Below, in pieces: positions 11,646 through 25,400 of a stretch of 64,000 bases of DNA. Source of the stretch: Lunularia cruciata (taxonomy: Eukaryota; Streptophyta; Marchantiopsida; Lunulariales; Lunulariaceae); contig OX419762.1 in NCBI GenBank assembly GCA_948567375.1, positions 12,034,001 through 12,098,000 on the forward strand, written 5' to 3'. The translations under genes were made by a program, and so were the position numbers. The notes under the pieces are model-generated. The model had not been told where the DNA came from. It saw only the letters and a program-made list of their open reading frames with translations, and searched no databases. The stretch's first letter is position 1; each line of letters starts with the position of its first letter.

Positions 11646-14600
11646 AATCATAAGGTCTACAAACTATTAGCGCATCTGAAGAAACATCATATAGAGTGAT
11701 TGCTCTCCTATGGATTGCACCAGCCAATGTCCTCTATAGAGCTATGGACACATGTTGTCTAAAGTATACTGTAACATATGAGAGTGAGAGTGGTACCCTG
11801 TAGCGTCTAATATGATAAGCTCTCGTGCACTCACTAACAAATGTGTCGAACACCATATCCATAACTCAATATAACCCCAAGGCTAGAGGAAGAAAGATGT
11901 GACCTCATTGCATACCCTATACTTGGAGACCTTGCATGTTACTGCACCATTCGTTCACATCCATGAGGATGAATAATCACTCCTTCCAAAATTACATCAC
12001 ACATAGAGTCTATAACCACAACATCAGCCACTATCATTTGATCATCTGGGACCAAATATAAATCTATCGCGATACTCTTCGCTTGCAAAGAACATGAACA
12101 CTCCTTCCCAGCAAGGTATCCACTCTCTTATGCCATAGGAAACACTATATCTCTAATGACATCATGTATTATCATATCACTATATCCCTGATGGTATCAT
12201 GTATCTATTTAGGTCTGCAGAAAATTTCATATTCAGTGCACATCCATCAATATGCAGACATTATGAAACTTCTGATATACTCTCATGTCTACAGTCCTCC
12301 ATTACAGGTACAGTACTGGTCTATCAGATTTGGAAATACTCCTCATTTTCCACACGAGCAAAGACAACTTTCTGCCGCTTTATACTTGTTCAAGTCTTAA
12401 GTCCTCTCCTATCAATGTCTCACATTCATGTTCCTCTCGCTCACTCGAATAACGATCTCGTAGTGGATCATTAGGTTCTTTTATCAAGTAATAATGCTTA
12501 GAATACTTAAACCCATCTCTCATTGTTACCGAATTTGCTCATGTAACACATCAACTTCACCAAAGTTTACTTTTGTACTTCTATTTGAAGAGAGACCAAA
12601 CCATCGTAGATGCGGAGAGAAAGTCGTCCATGTACAGTAGTGGACTAGGCCTGAGGAACTGAATGCACTTAGTCTAGAGCTTCTTTTTCTCCCGAAGATA
12701 AAGGACTTAACTAATCAATCTCGGTATTGCATCCAACTCTCCTTTCCTTTTCAATCCATAACTCATGGAAAAGCTCAAAAGCTCAAAAGAGGGCACACAA
12801 TTCTCAAATCATTGGAGACCCGGACTACAACACAGATTGGCATAGTTTTGACGCCACGTAGGACTGTGGGAAAGTGGGTCAGTACCGTCCTCTACTCCAC
12901 GAATTCTATCGAACTACTATTGGCAACCGGTACTGGGGGCTACTACGACTACATATCAGTGTGGGATACTTAATGTACGGAGTACTACTGCTGTAGGACA
13001 AGTGCTGAGGTGATGTGACGGGGTAAATGATGACGGGAGCTCCGCAGCAGGAGGATGACTTGCGGGGGGGAGGGGGTTAGCTTGACGTGGACAGGGGAAT
13101 CTTGGTTGGCGGTTTATGTTGCTGTGCTGGCCGTTAATCGTGGCTGGGGAGATCGGCAGCAGGATGACTCGGTGGACTGTGAGTTTGACGTGGAGTGAGG
13201 TGTGGGCTTGTGCTGCTTTGCGGTGGCTGGCTGGTGGTGCATGTTCCTTAGGATGCAGTTGTCCACCGTGGGTTGCTGACTGGTTACGTGATGACCTGAG
13301 CTAGCCGGTTTAAGAAAAGGAGAAGGCACTTCTTTAGTCGCAGTAACACTGTAGCGGGGAACTCTTGTTGTGCAGGAATTTCCACGGAACGGGGAACTCT
13401 TGCAGCCCTCTATTCTAAGGGAAACAGTCGCATAGAAAAGACATACTAACACCTCACTCATGACATATTTTCTCTTCCTTCAAGAAAGGTCTTAAAACCT
13501 ACGTACATACTGCATATCTGTATATTGACTGATGATTGGCACTTGTTTCCCAGTCTTCACTCTCAAAGTGACGAATGTCGCCTCCCCATCATTTTTACCA
13601 GTTAAGAGCCTCATGACGAGGTGCAAAAGGTGAGCTCAGCCTACCTAAGATTTTTTTGGGGGAATGAACCCCAACAAGAAACAAGTTTCTCTTTCTTACT
13701 TCTTCGCCCTCCTAGCTTCTAGAGGTACTTCATTCATCGCATGTAAAAGGCATCAAAGTAAATATCAAACAAGCAGTGACATAAAGTTTAATAATAACCA
13801 GTATTTGGCTTCGTCTTTGCATGTCTTTTATGCACAGCTTGCCCGCTCGAGTTTGTAGTCACTCCAAGATCTCTCAGGTCAGATGCACATTACTTTTTGG
13901 AAATTGTTTATTGGGTTCTTACGGAGAAGGTACGTGATGCATAATTATGATGGTGGTACTTGCCCCGTTGAAAGAAGTTCCTACTATAGTCCTTAAAGGG
14001 TACGACAAGTCTTTTTCGTGTGTTTTTCTCGTCGGGTAAAACCCACATGATCCCTTCGGAGGCTATGTTAAAACATATACAGTCGTAGACGTGTAACTCA
14101 CTAATTGCTCCATGAAGAATAATGCTTCCTTCCCTCTTTGAATATATTACATGACAAGAAGGGTGTTGACAAGAAGCCTTATTTGGCAGATATTTGTCAA
14201 AAGTATTCTGTTTCAAGAGAGATCGTGAGGATGAACAGAGATTCTCGAGGCTTGACAAGAGGTGATAGAATAATCATTTCAGGTAGTAGAGAGTGAGATT
14301 TGCGCTCTTCTCATGCGCACTGGTCTGACTAGCGTGATTCAACTTATCAATAGTGTTCCACCCACAAATGTAGTATTTCTGTACGATTTTTGTGCTTTTA
14401 TTTCCTAAATTAAATCGGTCGAATGCTTTATACCGAGTCACTAAATTAACAATATCTATCACAGTAAAATACCAGTTTTTTTGGGTTGCTTAGGTCTTGA
14501 CTGTGCCTTGATAGGCATTCAACAAGGAGCCTTCTGCATTTCAGGCAGTCCCCGTACAATCTGTAGCAAAATGGGAAGGAAAAGTTTATGTTATGTATGG

Positions 14601-17290
14601 GAAACAGAACCGAAACATTACTGTCAATCAGCAAACAACATCGAGGAATGAAAGTGAAAGGAGAAGTACTAGCTTGCCATTTTTCACCAATATCTTGGTG
14701 AGTGTGCCGTCCATTTTTAACTCAGTAGACAATCTGGAAAGTGAAGATATCTTGAGTCATCGCAATATAAACGTATTGTTCATGTTACCAACTAACTAAC
14801 ACCTTCACTGTACATCCTATGACTTTGGACACTTATAGTGGGAATTCCCATATATCCTACTGAAGGAATGTCTCTTGTGGCACAGCTATGGAGAAAGAGA
14901 GAGTGAGAGAGAGAATTATCCACCGCCTATAGAGGCGATGCACCACTCGAGTAAAGCAGTATCCTCTCCCATCGCTTTTTCGCTGCAAACTACTCCCTCC
15001 CAAACTTGAGGTGGGAGTCCACAGCTGCTTATGCCGTTGATAGTATTGGCCTCTTTCGGTGAAGGCCCCGAGGACATTCACAATGCTCTACCTGTCGGAC
15101 ATGTCATGGAATCAAAGAATCCAGGTAAGCATGGACAACGGGTGATTGGTCCACGCTATGTTTAATCTGATTCACCCTGACACAGCACCCCCGCCCACCA
15201 CGTAGACATGAGGAACGGACGGCCGTCCAACCCCCACGCAGGCTGGGCAGCAGTCCTCGCGGGCTCTCGACGAACCGTCGGGCTCAACGTGTCGGTCCGT
15301 CCCAGCCCCTAAACTCCTTACCAGAACCCCAGAATATGGTTACAATGCACCAAGAGAGAACGAGTAAGGGAGAGTTACTACCTCATCCTATTGGGCTTTA
15401 CTACTTCAAGGAAGGACAGAAAGAGATAGACAGAATCAGGACCTCATTATCAGTTTGTACGAAGAAGTGGAAATCTTGGGAGGTGGTCTTGAATTCGAAT
15501 TTGAGAAACAACCAATGTTTTGCTTTTCAGATGTGTTTAGATAATCATACACATGCACATTATAGGAGTGCAAAAGTAGAGGAAATCTGTTGAGGACGGA
15601 CAAGATCTACACGAATCTCCTTTTGGGAAGAGAAAGAGTCCTCCGTCAAGGACAGCGAAGAAATGTCCTCGTAGAGACAGGATCATGGGATTTGTTTTGG
15701 AGTACATTTGGAGAAAAGGATTTGCAATTTCTCGATAAATGAGCTTGAAACCGACCAAAACCGACGTTTAACAAATGAGAGGGAGAGAGAAAGTTACGGG
15801 CTAGGGCGGCATAAACAGGACACATTTTGATTTTTATGTACTCAAAGTTGCATAAATATTTGATAATAATAAAAACAATGTGGACCAAAATATCTCGAGA
15901 TGTAGAATAGTAGAAGAAGATCCATCTCAGCCACTTAACTTGTAGAACCTGACTACTGTGATGGCAAAAATGTCCACAAAATGTTCTCAAAGAAGTCGTA
16001 GTAGTAAGATCATATCTCGATGCTCGATCAGTCCATGAATAAATTTGAAAGTCCTTTCTCCCGGTCCTTCGAACACGATATATAAGCTGATTCAATAGTG
16101 GGAGTAATTGTATATCCTAGTGAAGTGGTAGACCCAAGTTTTTCCCTCTTACTTGATCTTTACCTTACTAGAATTAATTTCAACAAAGCTTTTTTCTTTG
16201 TGATGAGAAGAAACAGGCATTTGGACATTTGATTTCGTAAGTCATCAAACGATGAGATTGCCACCAGTAGATGAGATCTTATGAGGATCTAGGAGGATGG
16301 AGTAAGAGGAGAACGTATCAGTTGAAATGCTTGACTCGAGGTAAACCGGATAGACAAGCCTTGTCGTGTTGCATGACCTTGCATCTTGCTTCACTCGAGT
16401 TTGCGACTTTGCAGAACAATAACACGTACTCCAACTCATAACGTCATGAGTAAGGAATATCTGCCGAAAGAATTTGGAAGTCTAGTGGAACGACTTATGT
16501 AGCTTTGACAAGGACGTGAAAGGTTTTCTATAAGTTATTTGGGAAATTGTACAAATTCTTGACCACCTTAACTTGATTTAATCAAATCGTTAGTTATAAG
16601 TAGGGTAGAATTGTGTCAACACATCAACACGTCTCGAAGTTATGGAACAACTTCCCTTCATTCATCTGTGCTACCATACACTTTCTATTTACTGTTTACT
16701 TGGGAAGCTAAGCAGACTATCGTAGGAACTCGTAGGCAAGAAGTTCATATGTCCAACTATTCCAAAATCCTGGTTTAATCAAATATATCGAACTACATGC
16801 CCCTTGACGAGACCTTTAAAACCAAACGGAAGTTCCTTTTGGATAAAGACCAGTTTGGAATCCGCTCACCTGAATCACAAAAGTCAAGCAAAGAGTGAGA
16901 TAGGAAGACAGTAGTAACCTTAATCGAATGCAGGCCGCATTAGTAATACTCCTAGAATTAAAGGGCTCGTGTTCATAAACGTTTTACCCTCATGGTAAGA
17001 GCTGTTAAACAATAAAGATTATACCAAAAGTATAGAGCTACAAAAAACAAATACACAGATAATATAAGAATTGTTGAAAAAGGGAGTGGTGTTTAAGTAT
17101 TCCGTCTGTCTTGTAGAGATGAACAGTCTCAACTGTAGTACATCGAAAACTTGTGAATCTGGTAATCTAGATTAATCTAGTGACCCACCCCACGCCACTT
17201 ATATTTCGGTCGTCTGGTAATAAGGTCAACAAAGTATTGATGGCAGAGAGGAGAGAAAGAGAAGTATGACGTGAAATGGAAATAAAACTC
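11646..17290. other. Gene-free spacer
   Basis: Mixed AT-rich sequence with CpG/GC-richer stretches at about 12840-13450 (including a G-run at 13063-13076) and 15180-15310. A small perfect stem TTGCCTCG/CGAGGCAA lies just to the left, near 11320-11345. Frames such as 13461-13114 (minus) and 16095-15646 (minus) look random, and no gene is recognised. Confidence 0.45.
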
Positions 17291-20200
17291 CACTTAATTC
17301 GTATTCAACTTGTCCTTTTGACCAATTGGGGATGATATTTTATATTCTATGTTCCTGCAACTACTACCACTACGGATGATGGGGGGACAAGCAACCGTAA
17401 AATACACACACACTCTCGTAGACCACATGGCTACCTTATGGGCAAGAAGACAATGAAAACGTTTTCCTTTTTTTCTCCTTTTTCGAGAAAACACTTATTT
17501 GGTCCCTCGTCTCCCCTACAAAAACTTATCTTAATGTCTTTCATCTCATTTCACGCCATTCCCTCCCTATTTTGTCTCACTGACGTCCTCCATTCAGATT
17601 CACTTCTCGAGCATCTTTGCTCTCTGTATGCGCTCTCGTCCATCCATTCCCCACTCACTCCTTTGACTCTTCAAACTTACCATATTCCGTTACCCATTTA
17701 CTCTCCGTCTCTACGTATCTATCCATCCCGTGGTTAAATTGCAACCCGAACCGGTTGGTTGGCTGGGTGGTTGGTTGGTTAGTCCAAACTTTACTAAAAC
17801 AGACTCCTGCAATCGGATACGAACTCGAGTTTACTCGAACAGGTCCCCGATTCCGTGGCGCCGCTCAAGCCGGTTCAAACGGTTCGTTCGTTAGTTGCAG
17901 TAGTACCAACACCGGGTTGATACCGGATACCGCGCACAGTTATCACGCATGCGGGACGTCGCGCGGTCCAGCTACAGTCACCTCGAATCTCTATTTGGGG
18001 ACCGTATATCTGGCATTTGAGTCAGAAGCGCTGGTTTGCGAATGAGGAACCGACGTGTGGCACTGGCCGCTAAAACGGGTGCAGGCAATCTGCTTTTATC
18101 CTCCTCGTTCGCTTTCACGGTGGGGAAGCGCATAGTGAACTAAACATGCAGCGACGGTGTTTACCGTGCGCGGAAACATGGATTATGGGTGACACATCAG
18201 TTGTTGCAGAATTGTGCAAAGAAAGTATCAAGTTCACTAACCATGGTTCGCTTGATGGACGGACGTTAGTTACTTGAACTTGCCCCGTCTTCTTACACCC
18301 ACTATGCGACAAAAGTACCGAAGACACAAGTACAGCGTGTTGTAGCGCACTCCCTAACCCCCCATCATCAACCAGACTATCTATCACCAGGCCTATCTTA
18401 GAGTGTATTTCATGACCTCGAAGTTATCGAATTCCATCTCGTGTTGTGATAACACTACACTTGGGCATCACACAAACTTTAGACATGTGATGTGGTGGTT
18501 TGCAATTTCGTTAGAGATATGGAATCCTACTAAAGCAGCCGCTAACAGGCATGGGTCTAGTTGACAAAGCACAAACTCAAGGTGTTCCATGAGTATCAGT
18601 GCAAGGCGTGACAAATAAGCAGGACAGGGTAGGTGAAATTTATCCTCCATACAGTTCATTCCAACCTCCACATCAGAAACCTCATGATGCAGAACTATCA
18701 CATCATCTCAATGAGTGAGTGAACCTCATGATCAAGTAACCATCTTCTGGTAAAGGTTCATTAATAAACCCACTTAGTACCAGCAGGTCTAGGTCTAAGA
18801 AACCACTGGCTCGTGATGGTGGTGGTCCTAGCTAGCTGCTATAATTTGAGCAGAATTCACAAAAATCTGGAAATCATCAGTACTATCATGGAGCTCAGGC
18901 TACAAATCTCTATGACATGAAACTCATGATTGACAGCTCTCAGCGAGAATTCAGCAACATGAACGAACGAGCAAACCAACCCACGTGGTGAAGAAACAAA
19001 GAAAGAAAGCGCGGTTTATCCTGGCTACTACTACTCAAAGGACGCATCTAAAATGGGGTGCAATCATGAGCAAGTAAATAAATCGCAGATGTATTGAAAA
19101 TCATGATGCCATTCAGACCCCACTCGAGCACAATGCCCCCAATACATCGTCCAGAAGGATCATTACATTTGTCACTGGGTTCACGTCCGCTTTTTCCTGT
19201 AAGGAAAGGGAATGAATATCAAGACTCCATGTCTAGAGAGTCTTTGCTATATAGATCTGTATGCTGGATCTTTTCTCTCCCTTCAACTGAACTCCTCAAA
19301 TTTGAAAAAAGGTACCAGCATCCATCTTCAAAAAGTCGGACCGCAGTTCATGAGTGTTTTTTTTTGCCATGAGTACTATGACCACACTACACCACACCAC
19401 ACCACACCACACCACACACCACAGGACAATGTTCTTTATCATTTGGACAAATATTCCTCCTTTAGTTTGTGGTGGACTACGCCAAAGAATGGCATGCATG
19501 AGACGATCTTCGAATTATGTCAAGACTTATGTCAACTCTCCAACGTCTTTAAATCCAACACCACATGAAGGAGTCCAGATTTGCCCAAAGTCTTTATACG
19601 TGGCCTTTTCTCAGACAGCAAAAAGAGAACTATGGACCTTCCATGTCAAGTGTTATAGGCTTCCTGTCACTAAGATTCTGAAATTCAGGATCCGAATAAC
19701 GGCCTTTCTTGTCCAAGGGATTTCGAAGGGGGAAGAGCAGTGGCAATCAGAATAGAAACGAGGAACACATAAGGTTCTAACCTGTGGTAAAGTAATTTAT
19801 TGAGCTAAAATGAATCGCATATTATACATCACCGTGATCAAATGCAGGAATTCTAACGACTAGCCATAATTTGTGATGAAGTGAACTGGTGACATTGTCT
19901 GAACTGAACTAACCCTGGTTACTAAAGAACACTTCAACAAAAAGGGCTATGGACCTCCCATGCATTCATGACCACTGTACATTGCGCATGCAATTGCCCT
20001 GCAGCAGTGGTATTCTGTTCTTCATCTTCACTTTGCGCCTGAAGTGACAAGACAAACTGAACTATCCAAATTAGACTAGTATCAACGTTCGAATCTACTG
20101 ACAAAGGATCCAGTTCGAACAAATAAGCAATCATCCAGTGCCCAACTTTGTTAGTCAGTTCGCTTTACCAACGTAGCTGCTGTGTTGTGGTTATGGCTCA

Positions 20201-23200
20201 CATTTTTAGGTTGGAAACCTAGGAATAGGTGACAAAAGCAGGTCATCGTGTGGAACGAGCACTCTCAAGTACCACAATCCATAACAAGAGGGCGTGGTGT
20301 GTTCGATGGATGGGTCACGAAGCATAATTCTTCTTGTCTTAAAGGAGTACAAAGTCTTCGTCTCGTGCACCATTGATGAATGGATAGATAGATAAATAGA
20401 CTAGGAGGAGGAGGAGGAGTTACCGGTAGTTGCTAGAATAGTGTAGCATCTTTTCTATCACACTCTTTGGTTGGTAGATCAAACGTTTTCCATGAAAATT
20501 CCATCGACTTTGGGGCGAGAACTCGTGTGTCTACTACTGCCACTACCACCACCACTACTACTACTTCTCTTTTATTGGAATTGGGAAGGTTGGAAGTGTT
20601 ATGTTTCTATCTTTTGTTGGACTTGACTTGACTGGACTTCACACCACGGAGAGAACTTTTGGACTTATCAAATACAACGTTTGCACTAATTTGGACTTTT
20701 CGCTCAAGAATATTTTGTGTGATCTTCCTTTTGGTGCATCGAGATCATCTAATGAATGAGAATATCGTATACCTTTTAATGTACCTCTCTGGTGTCATTC
20801 CTAATCGAAGACTAAACGGTTACACCACGGGGCAATCGCATTTCCTTTGTTCTTGTTCTTGTCTTCTTTTCACTTCTTGTAATACTAGGAGGACTAACGA
20901 ACTGGAAGATCATGTTTTTCACCCTATACTCTGGTAAACTTGTACTGTCATTAGTTTCTTCATCTTAAGAAGAAGGACGAAGCATGATTAGTGAGAAGCA
21001 AGGGGTTCACACCAAATACATGAAACACCGCATGTGAAAGAAAATCTTAAACACTATAGTAACACTATAATGAAATCTTAAACACTATAATTTAGTTACT
21101 TCAATCTATTCCACAAGACCTGATGCTTCCAAACAACTGATCTAGAATGGCTCTAATTATTAATAAAATTGCTTCCACAAGAGGAAACCGTGTATTCTAT
21201 TCGTCTCGAAACACTCCCGTAGATGTAAATCTCTATGATACATTTCCTGTAGATCACAGCAAACTCATGGTTTTTCACCCTTCCACTCTCATCTTATAGT
21301 AGTATCGTAACCGTAATTTAGCCTGGCATATCTGCAAAAGTACGCGGAAATGGTTCGAAGATGGGAACTCCACACTCAAGGGTGACAAAACAGACTCAAA
21401 CTCGAGTAAGGAACATGCATTATAGCTGCGGAGTAAGTGAAAATGAATGTGGGTAGCATCACATCATTATCACACTGAATAACATGGTAAAGCTGCTAAC
21501 CAAAGCAATTGCTTAGCAGGGGTACCGAAAAGAGGGATAAGCAAAGGTTCTTGTTTCCATCAGTCACACGAAGGAGGTAAAATGAAAGCCTGGTGTTACA
21601 TATAATTAAGTACATCTATACGTGCCTTTTTGACGGAAATCTGCTAGCTGTCAATAAGTTGTAAATGTTTATGTGTCATATAGCGAACCATCAGTCCTTA
21701 GATAAAATGCCTCTTCAAAACCGACTCGACATGCCAAGATGCCAGTATTCTACAGAGAGAGGCTTTCTTCCTTGGGACAAATGCTATTGTTAAGATTAAT
21801 TAAAAACCCGAATCAGGAATCCATTGACGCACCTTCTTCTGTTCTTTCTTTCTGATGCATCCTAGATCGAAGAGAAGAGAACAGACGAGAATAGAAAATG
21901 AGGATAACATCTCATGAAATAGAGAGTGAACACCGTCTAACTCGCACTTGAGAGTTCTTTGTTTTGGGATCCCCAAGAACAAGGAACATTTATGGAGAGA
22001 GAGCGATTTTTGTTTTTCATGGAGGTGAACAAGGGATCTTGACTCTGACTGATCTCACCCCAGACCACTAATCTGGAAATGAGAGCAAAGAGTTAAGGCA
22101 CTCTTGAACGGACAGATCACAGGGAAGTGCTTAAAGAGAAAAGAGTAGTCATGAGTAGACATCACAGTCTTACTAAATTGAGACTCGAGAGCTATCTGAT
22201 GTTGAATACTTTTAGAAAGAAAAACAAAACTCGATTAGCAGCCAGTAGTAGTAATCAAGGTGTGGGTTTTGATCCCCAGGTGATTGGTTTGGGAGTCTGG
22301 GAATCTGGGATGATGTACCACTACTTATTTCGATTGTGTATAAAAGAGAGCGAGACTATGGGTTCAGTTGCCACCCTTCTCCTCGGGATTCCCAGTTTAG
22401 CATAAAAAGTGAAGTAAGAGTCCGGTTCTTTAGAATGTCTTGTAACATGAAACAAATAGTAGCTCAGATAGGCTCTCATAAAATAAAATACTAATACTCT
22501 ACTGAAGTAGAAATTCAACTGGAGTGACGACATTGTGGTAACTGGCCAATCGACTATGATCACCTTTCCTAGGCTGCCTCGCTAGAATCTAGACATTGAT
22601 TGACAGATTATGGATGCCAAAATGATTTCAGCGATCACACTGAGTCTTTTGATGCTGTAGGAACTCTCTGGACTTCTCATGTAACAGTTGTATCAATCCC
22701 GAGAAATATAGGGAACATGTGATATCCTCCTCATAAGTTTACTCATCCTGTCCTGTTCAATCAGAGGGATTCTATCGTGCTATGACTTCTGTCGTGTCTG
22801 ATTTGGAAGAAACAAATTAGAATCTGCGAGACTCCTATGTACACGAAACGTTTTCAAGCTAGTGTTGAACAACAGCAAGTAAAAAGCGCGATAAGGAAAG
22901 GAAGTATAAAAGTACCCGTATCTACGTACGTAGTTCTAACTACAAGAAGAAAAGAGTACATCCTATATCCTCTCGGAATACATAGGACTCTACTTCCGCA
23001 CTTCTACTTTTAGCGTTAACTGCTGTCACGGGGATTACTTGCCCCTTGTTCTCCATGATTAAAAGGACTTTGGTCAAACTCCCCCGGGGCTTATAGTCTA
23101 AAAAGTTAATCAAAGCTCCATAGACTTGAGCCTCCCGGTCATTTTGTGTCCAAGTAAAGCCTTCACCTTGGGAGACCTGCTGACCGACTGACTGGATTTG

Positions 23201-24000
23201 ACAGATCATCATTTAGCCAGTCGGACTGGCACAGTCCGTTCACACTTCCCTGCCGGGGAGTTTCCCGGCTGCAATTTATTTGATTATTCCACACCTTTCC
23301 ACTGCAACATTCCTTGAAAAGTCAGTCTTCTCAAATTTTCTTTGTTTCTGGATATTTTTCTCAACCTCATGCTTTTATTCCATTACCACGTGTGACACTG
23401 AAAATTTCATTTTTCAAACTACTAATTTCCGTGGATTGAGGAGCAATATAAGATGTAATCCTTGATTTAAAAACTTGAATTTTCTTCTATTTGACAGTTA
23501 TGCAGGGGAGTTTAGTGATATTTCAAGATGTATTAAAATGAGTAGAAGAAGTAGGTTGGGAAAATATATATTCTACCTTTACTTAGTCTCACCCCAGAGA
23601 TAAGCAAAATAATGATGTTGCAAGGAAACGGAGGCAAAGTACTGGAGAAAATCATGTAGGCAGCATATAAGACAGTTAAAATACTTTAAAACAAAGCTCT
23701 AGATCGTCTTATTTAAGGTGTAGAGAATCTTAACATTAAATATCTTTGCACTTTTATAGCTCGTTCTTTTGCCTGAATGATATCTAAATACTTAGGGTCT
23801 GATCGATTGAGTTCTGGACACTTATCGTAGGGTCTTGGAGTGTAGAATCTGTCTCGGGTTGATAATCCTTAAGTAGGACTGCACCGTAAGTTACCTGACG
23901 TCCCTAGGGTAAGGACAACTGGATTTGACTCAAGGTGAAAAGAGAGAGAAAGAAAGCTCTGTCAGGGCACCTGAGGGAGGGTTTTTCACAGACGGATCCT
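17291..24000. other. Gene-free spacer with microsatellites
   Basis: Holds a CpG-rich patch at about 17740-18110 preceded by GGTT repeats, an ACACC pentanucleotide run at about 19386-19420, (GGA)n at 20402-20420, and CTA/CCA triplets at about 20530-20562. A short direct repeat of AATCTTAAACACTATA lies near 21041-21090. The frame 17617-18045 crosses the CpG-rich patch and has no family signature. Confidence 0.45.
19386..19420 (+). repeat. (ACACC)n minisatellite
   Basis: About six ACACC/CACAC pentamers in a row. The His/Thr-rich ORFs reading through it come from this repeat. Confidence 0.85.
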
Positions 24001-25400
24001 GATGTTGCTAAGGATTGGAACCGGTCCTCCTGAAGGACGGACTGGTGCTTGTTGGGAGGTGGTCCTTAGCCCTCGCGAAGCATAAAAGACCAACAAAGCA
24101 TCGCGAATCTGTGTGTTCCTCCTCCTACCGTATGGAAGGATGTATATCTGTTTCAAACGTCAGCAGGCAGAGCCCTTTCTCCTCGTTGGGGGAAGTAATA
24201 AAGGGCAAGGGAAATCCCGCACTGAGGAAGAGGGTCCGTCTGGATGATTCCCCCTGCTCTTGCAACACTATACTCCCCGCATGCGTTTACGCGAGAGGAG
24301 ATAAGGCGCAAAGTAAACTTAGGCGGACCAGGTTTACGTCCGAGGCTGTGAAACGCAAGTTTACAAGATGGATGTAAAAGTCCATAGAAAGAAATCCCTT
24401 TATGAGCCTAGGTTTGGAGCGAAGAGTACCGTAGCCTTGGTAACCAGGAAATGATCTGCGCGGTTTTACTCGGAACTCGAGGCACTGGAAATCGCACGCG
24501 CGTAATACAGCTGCGCGGGATCCGGCATACTCCTATGCACCAACCTCATCTACCCGTGCAACCTGCTGCGGTCCGGCGGGGTTTCTTTCGGCGGAAACGT
24601 CGTCCGTCAGTAACGGACGCACTTGGTTCAGCTCCCTCTCTGAAGGCGTTACCGCCGCGTTTTTCCTGTTGTAAGTCAAGAGGAGCCTTTGACCCGCTAC
24701 TCGACATACCCGTAATGTACAGAAGACGACCATTACAGTGACTCCGGCGTTTCATTTTCACTATTTACTGTTCAGGACATTTTGACTCTATCTCTAAGTG
24801 TTAAAGCTCTTTTCTACTTATTCCTTAGGAAAATCTTAGTCTCTCGAAAGACTCAACAGGTTTGGCATTCATTTCGAATATATCAACTGTCTCCACTGTA
24901 ATTAGAATTGAAGATTGCGTTACAGTGTATATTTCTCCCCACAGATTCCCAGTAGTATTCTAATCTGTCATCGTCTCAGCCTAGTTCCTATTTTCCAGAT
25001 TTATTCCGTGTCAAATAAAATATACCGAAATATAATGATAATATGCAGTGTCATTTATGCTGAAGAGAGTAACAGTTAAGGAGAGGCATCTTACAAAGGC
25101 GGCAACCCGACGCTGAGAGTAATGCTCCCCGACCGGAGGGAGGTTCGAACCAGAGAGATACAGTACTGCTTCCGTATCCCGAGGTCGCGGGGAATACGGC
25201 CGTCATAGAGGCTAGGGGTCATCCTATAGAGCATAGGGTAGGGGAATAAGGTCCGCACATGGGACTTGAAGTCCAAAGTTAAGGACTTGGGTTCTTTCGG
25301 TTCCAACACATAAGGGGGACAGCCCACAAGTGCTGCTACAGTGCAGTAACAGTCACTCGGCAGTCCTCCAAAAGATGCCATCGGACTGCAATAATTATTA
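24000..25400. other. Three CpG-rich patches, unidentified
   Basis: Patches at about 24000-24370, 24440-24760 and 25080-25390 carry frames of 96-120 codons (24015-24377 plus, 24451-24741 plus, 25381-25091 minus). None has a recognisable motif. They resemble the patches at 4.6, 6.1, 17.8 and 27.4 kb in composition. Confidence 0.35.

Noticed and set aside
25130-25160. GGTTCGAACC, a tRNA B-box-like sequence
   Set aside because: No A box, acceptor stem or anticodon arm can be formed around it on either strand.
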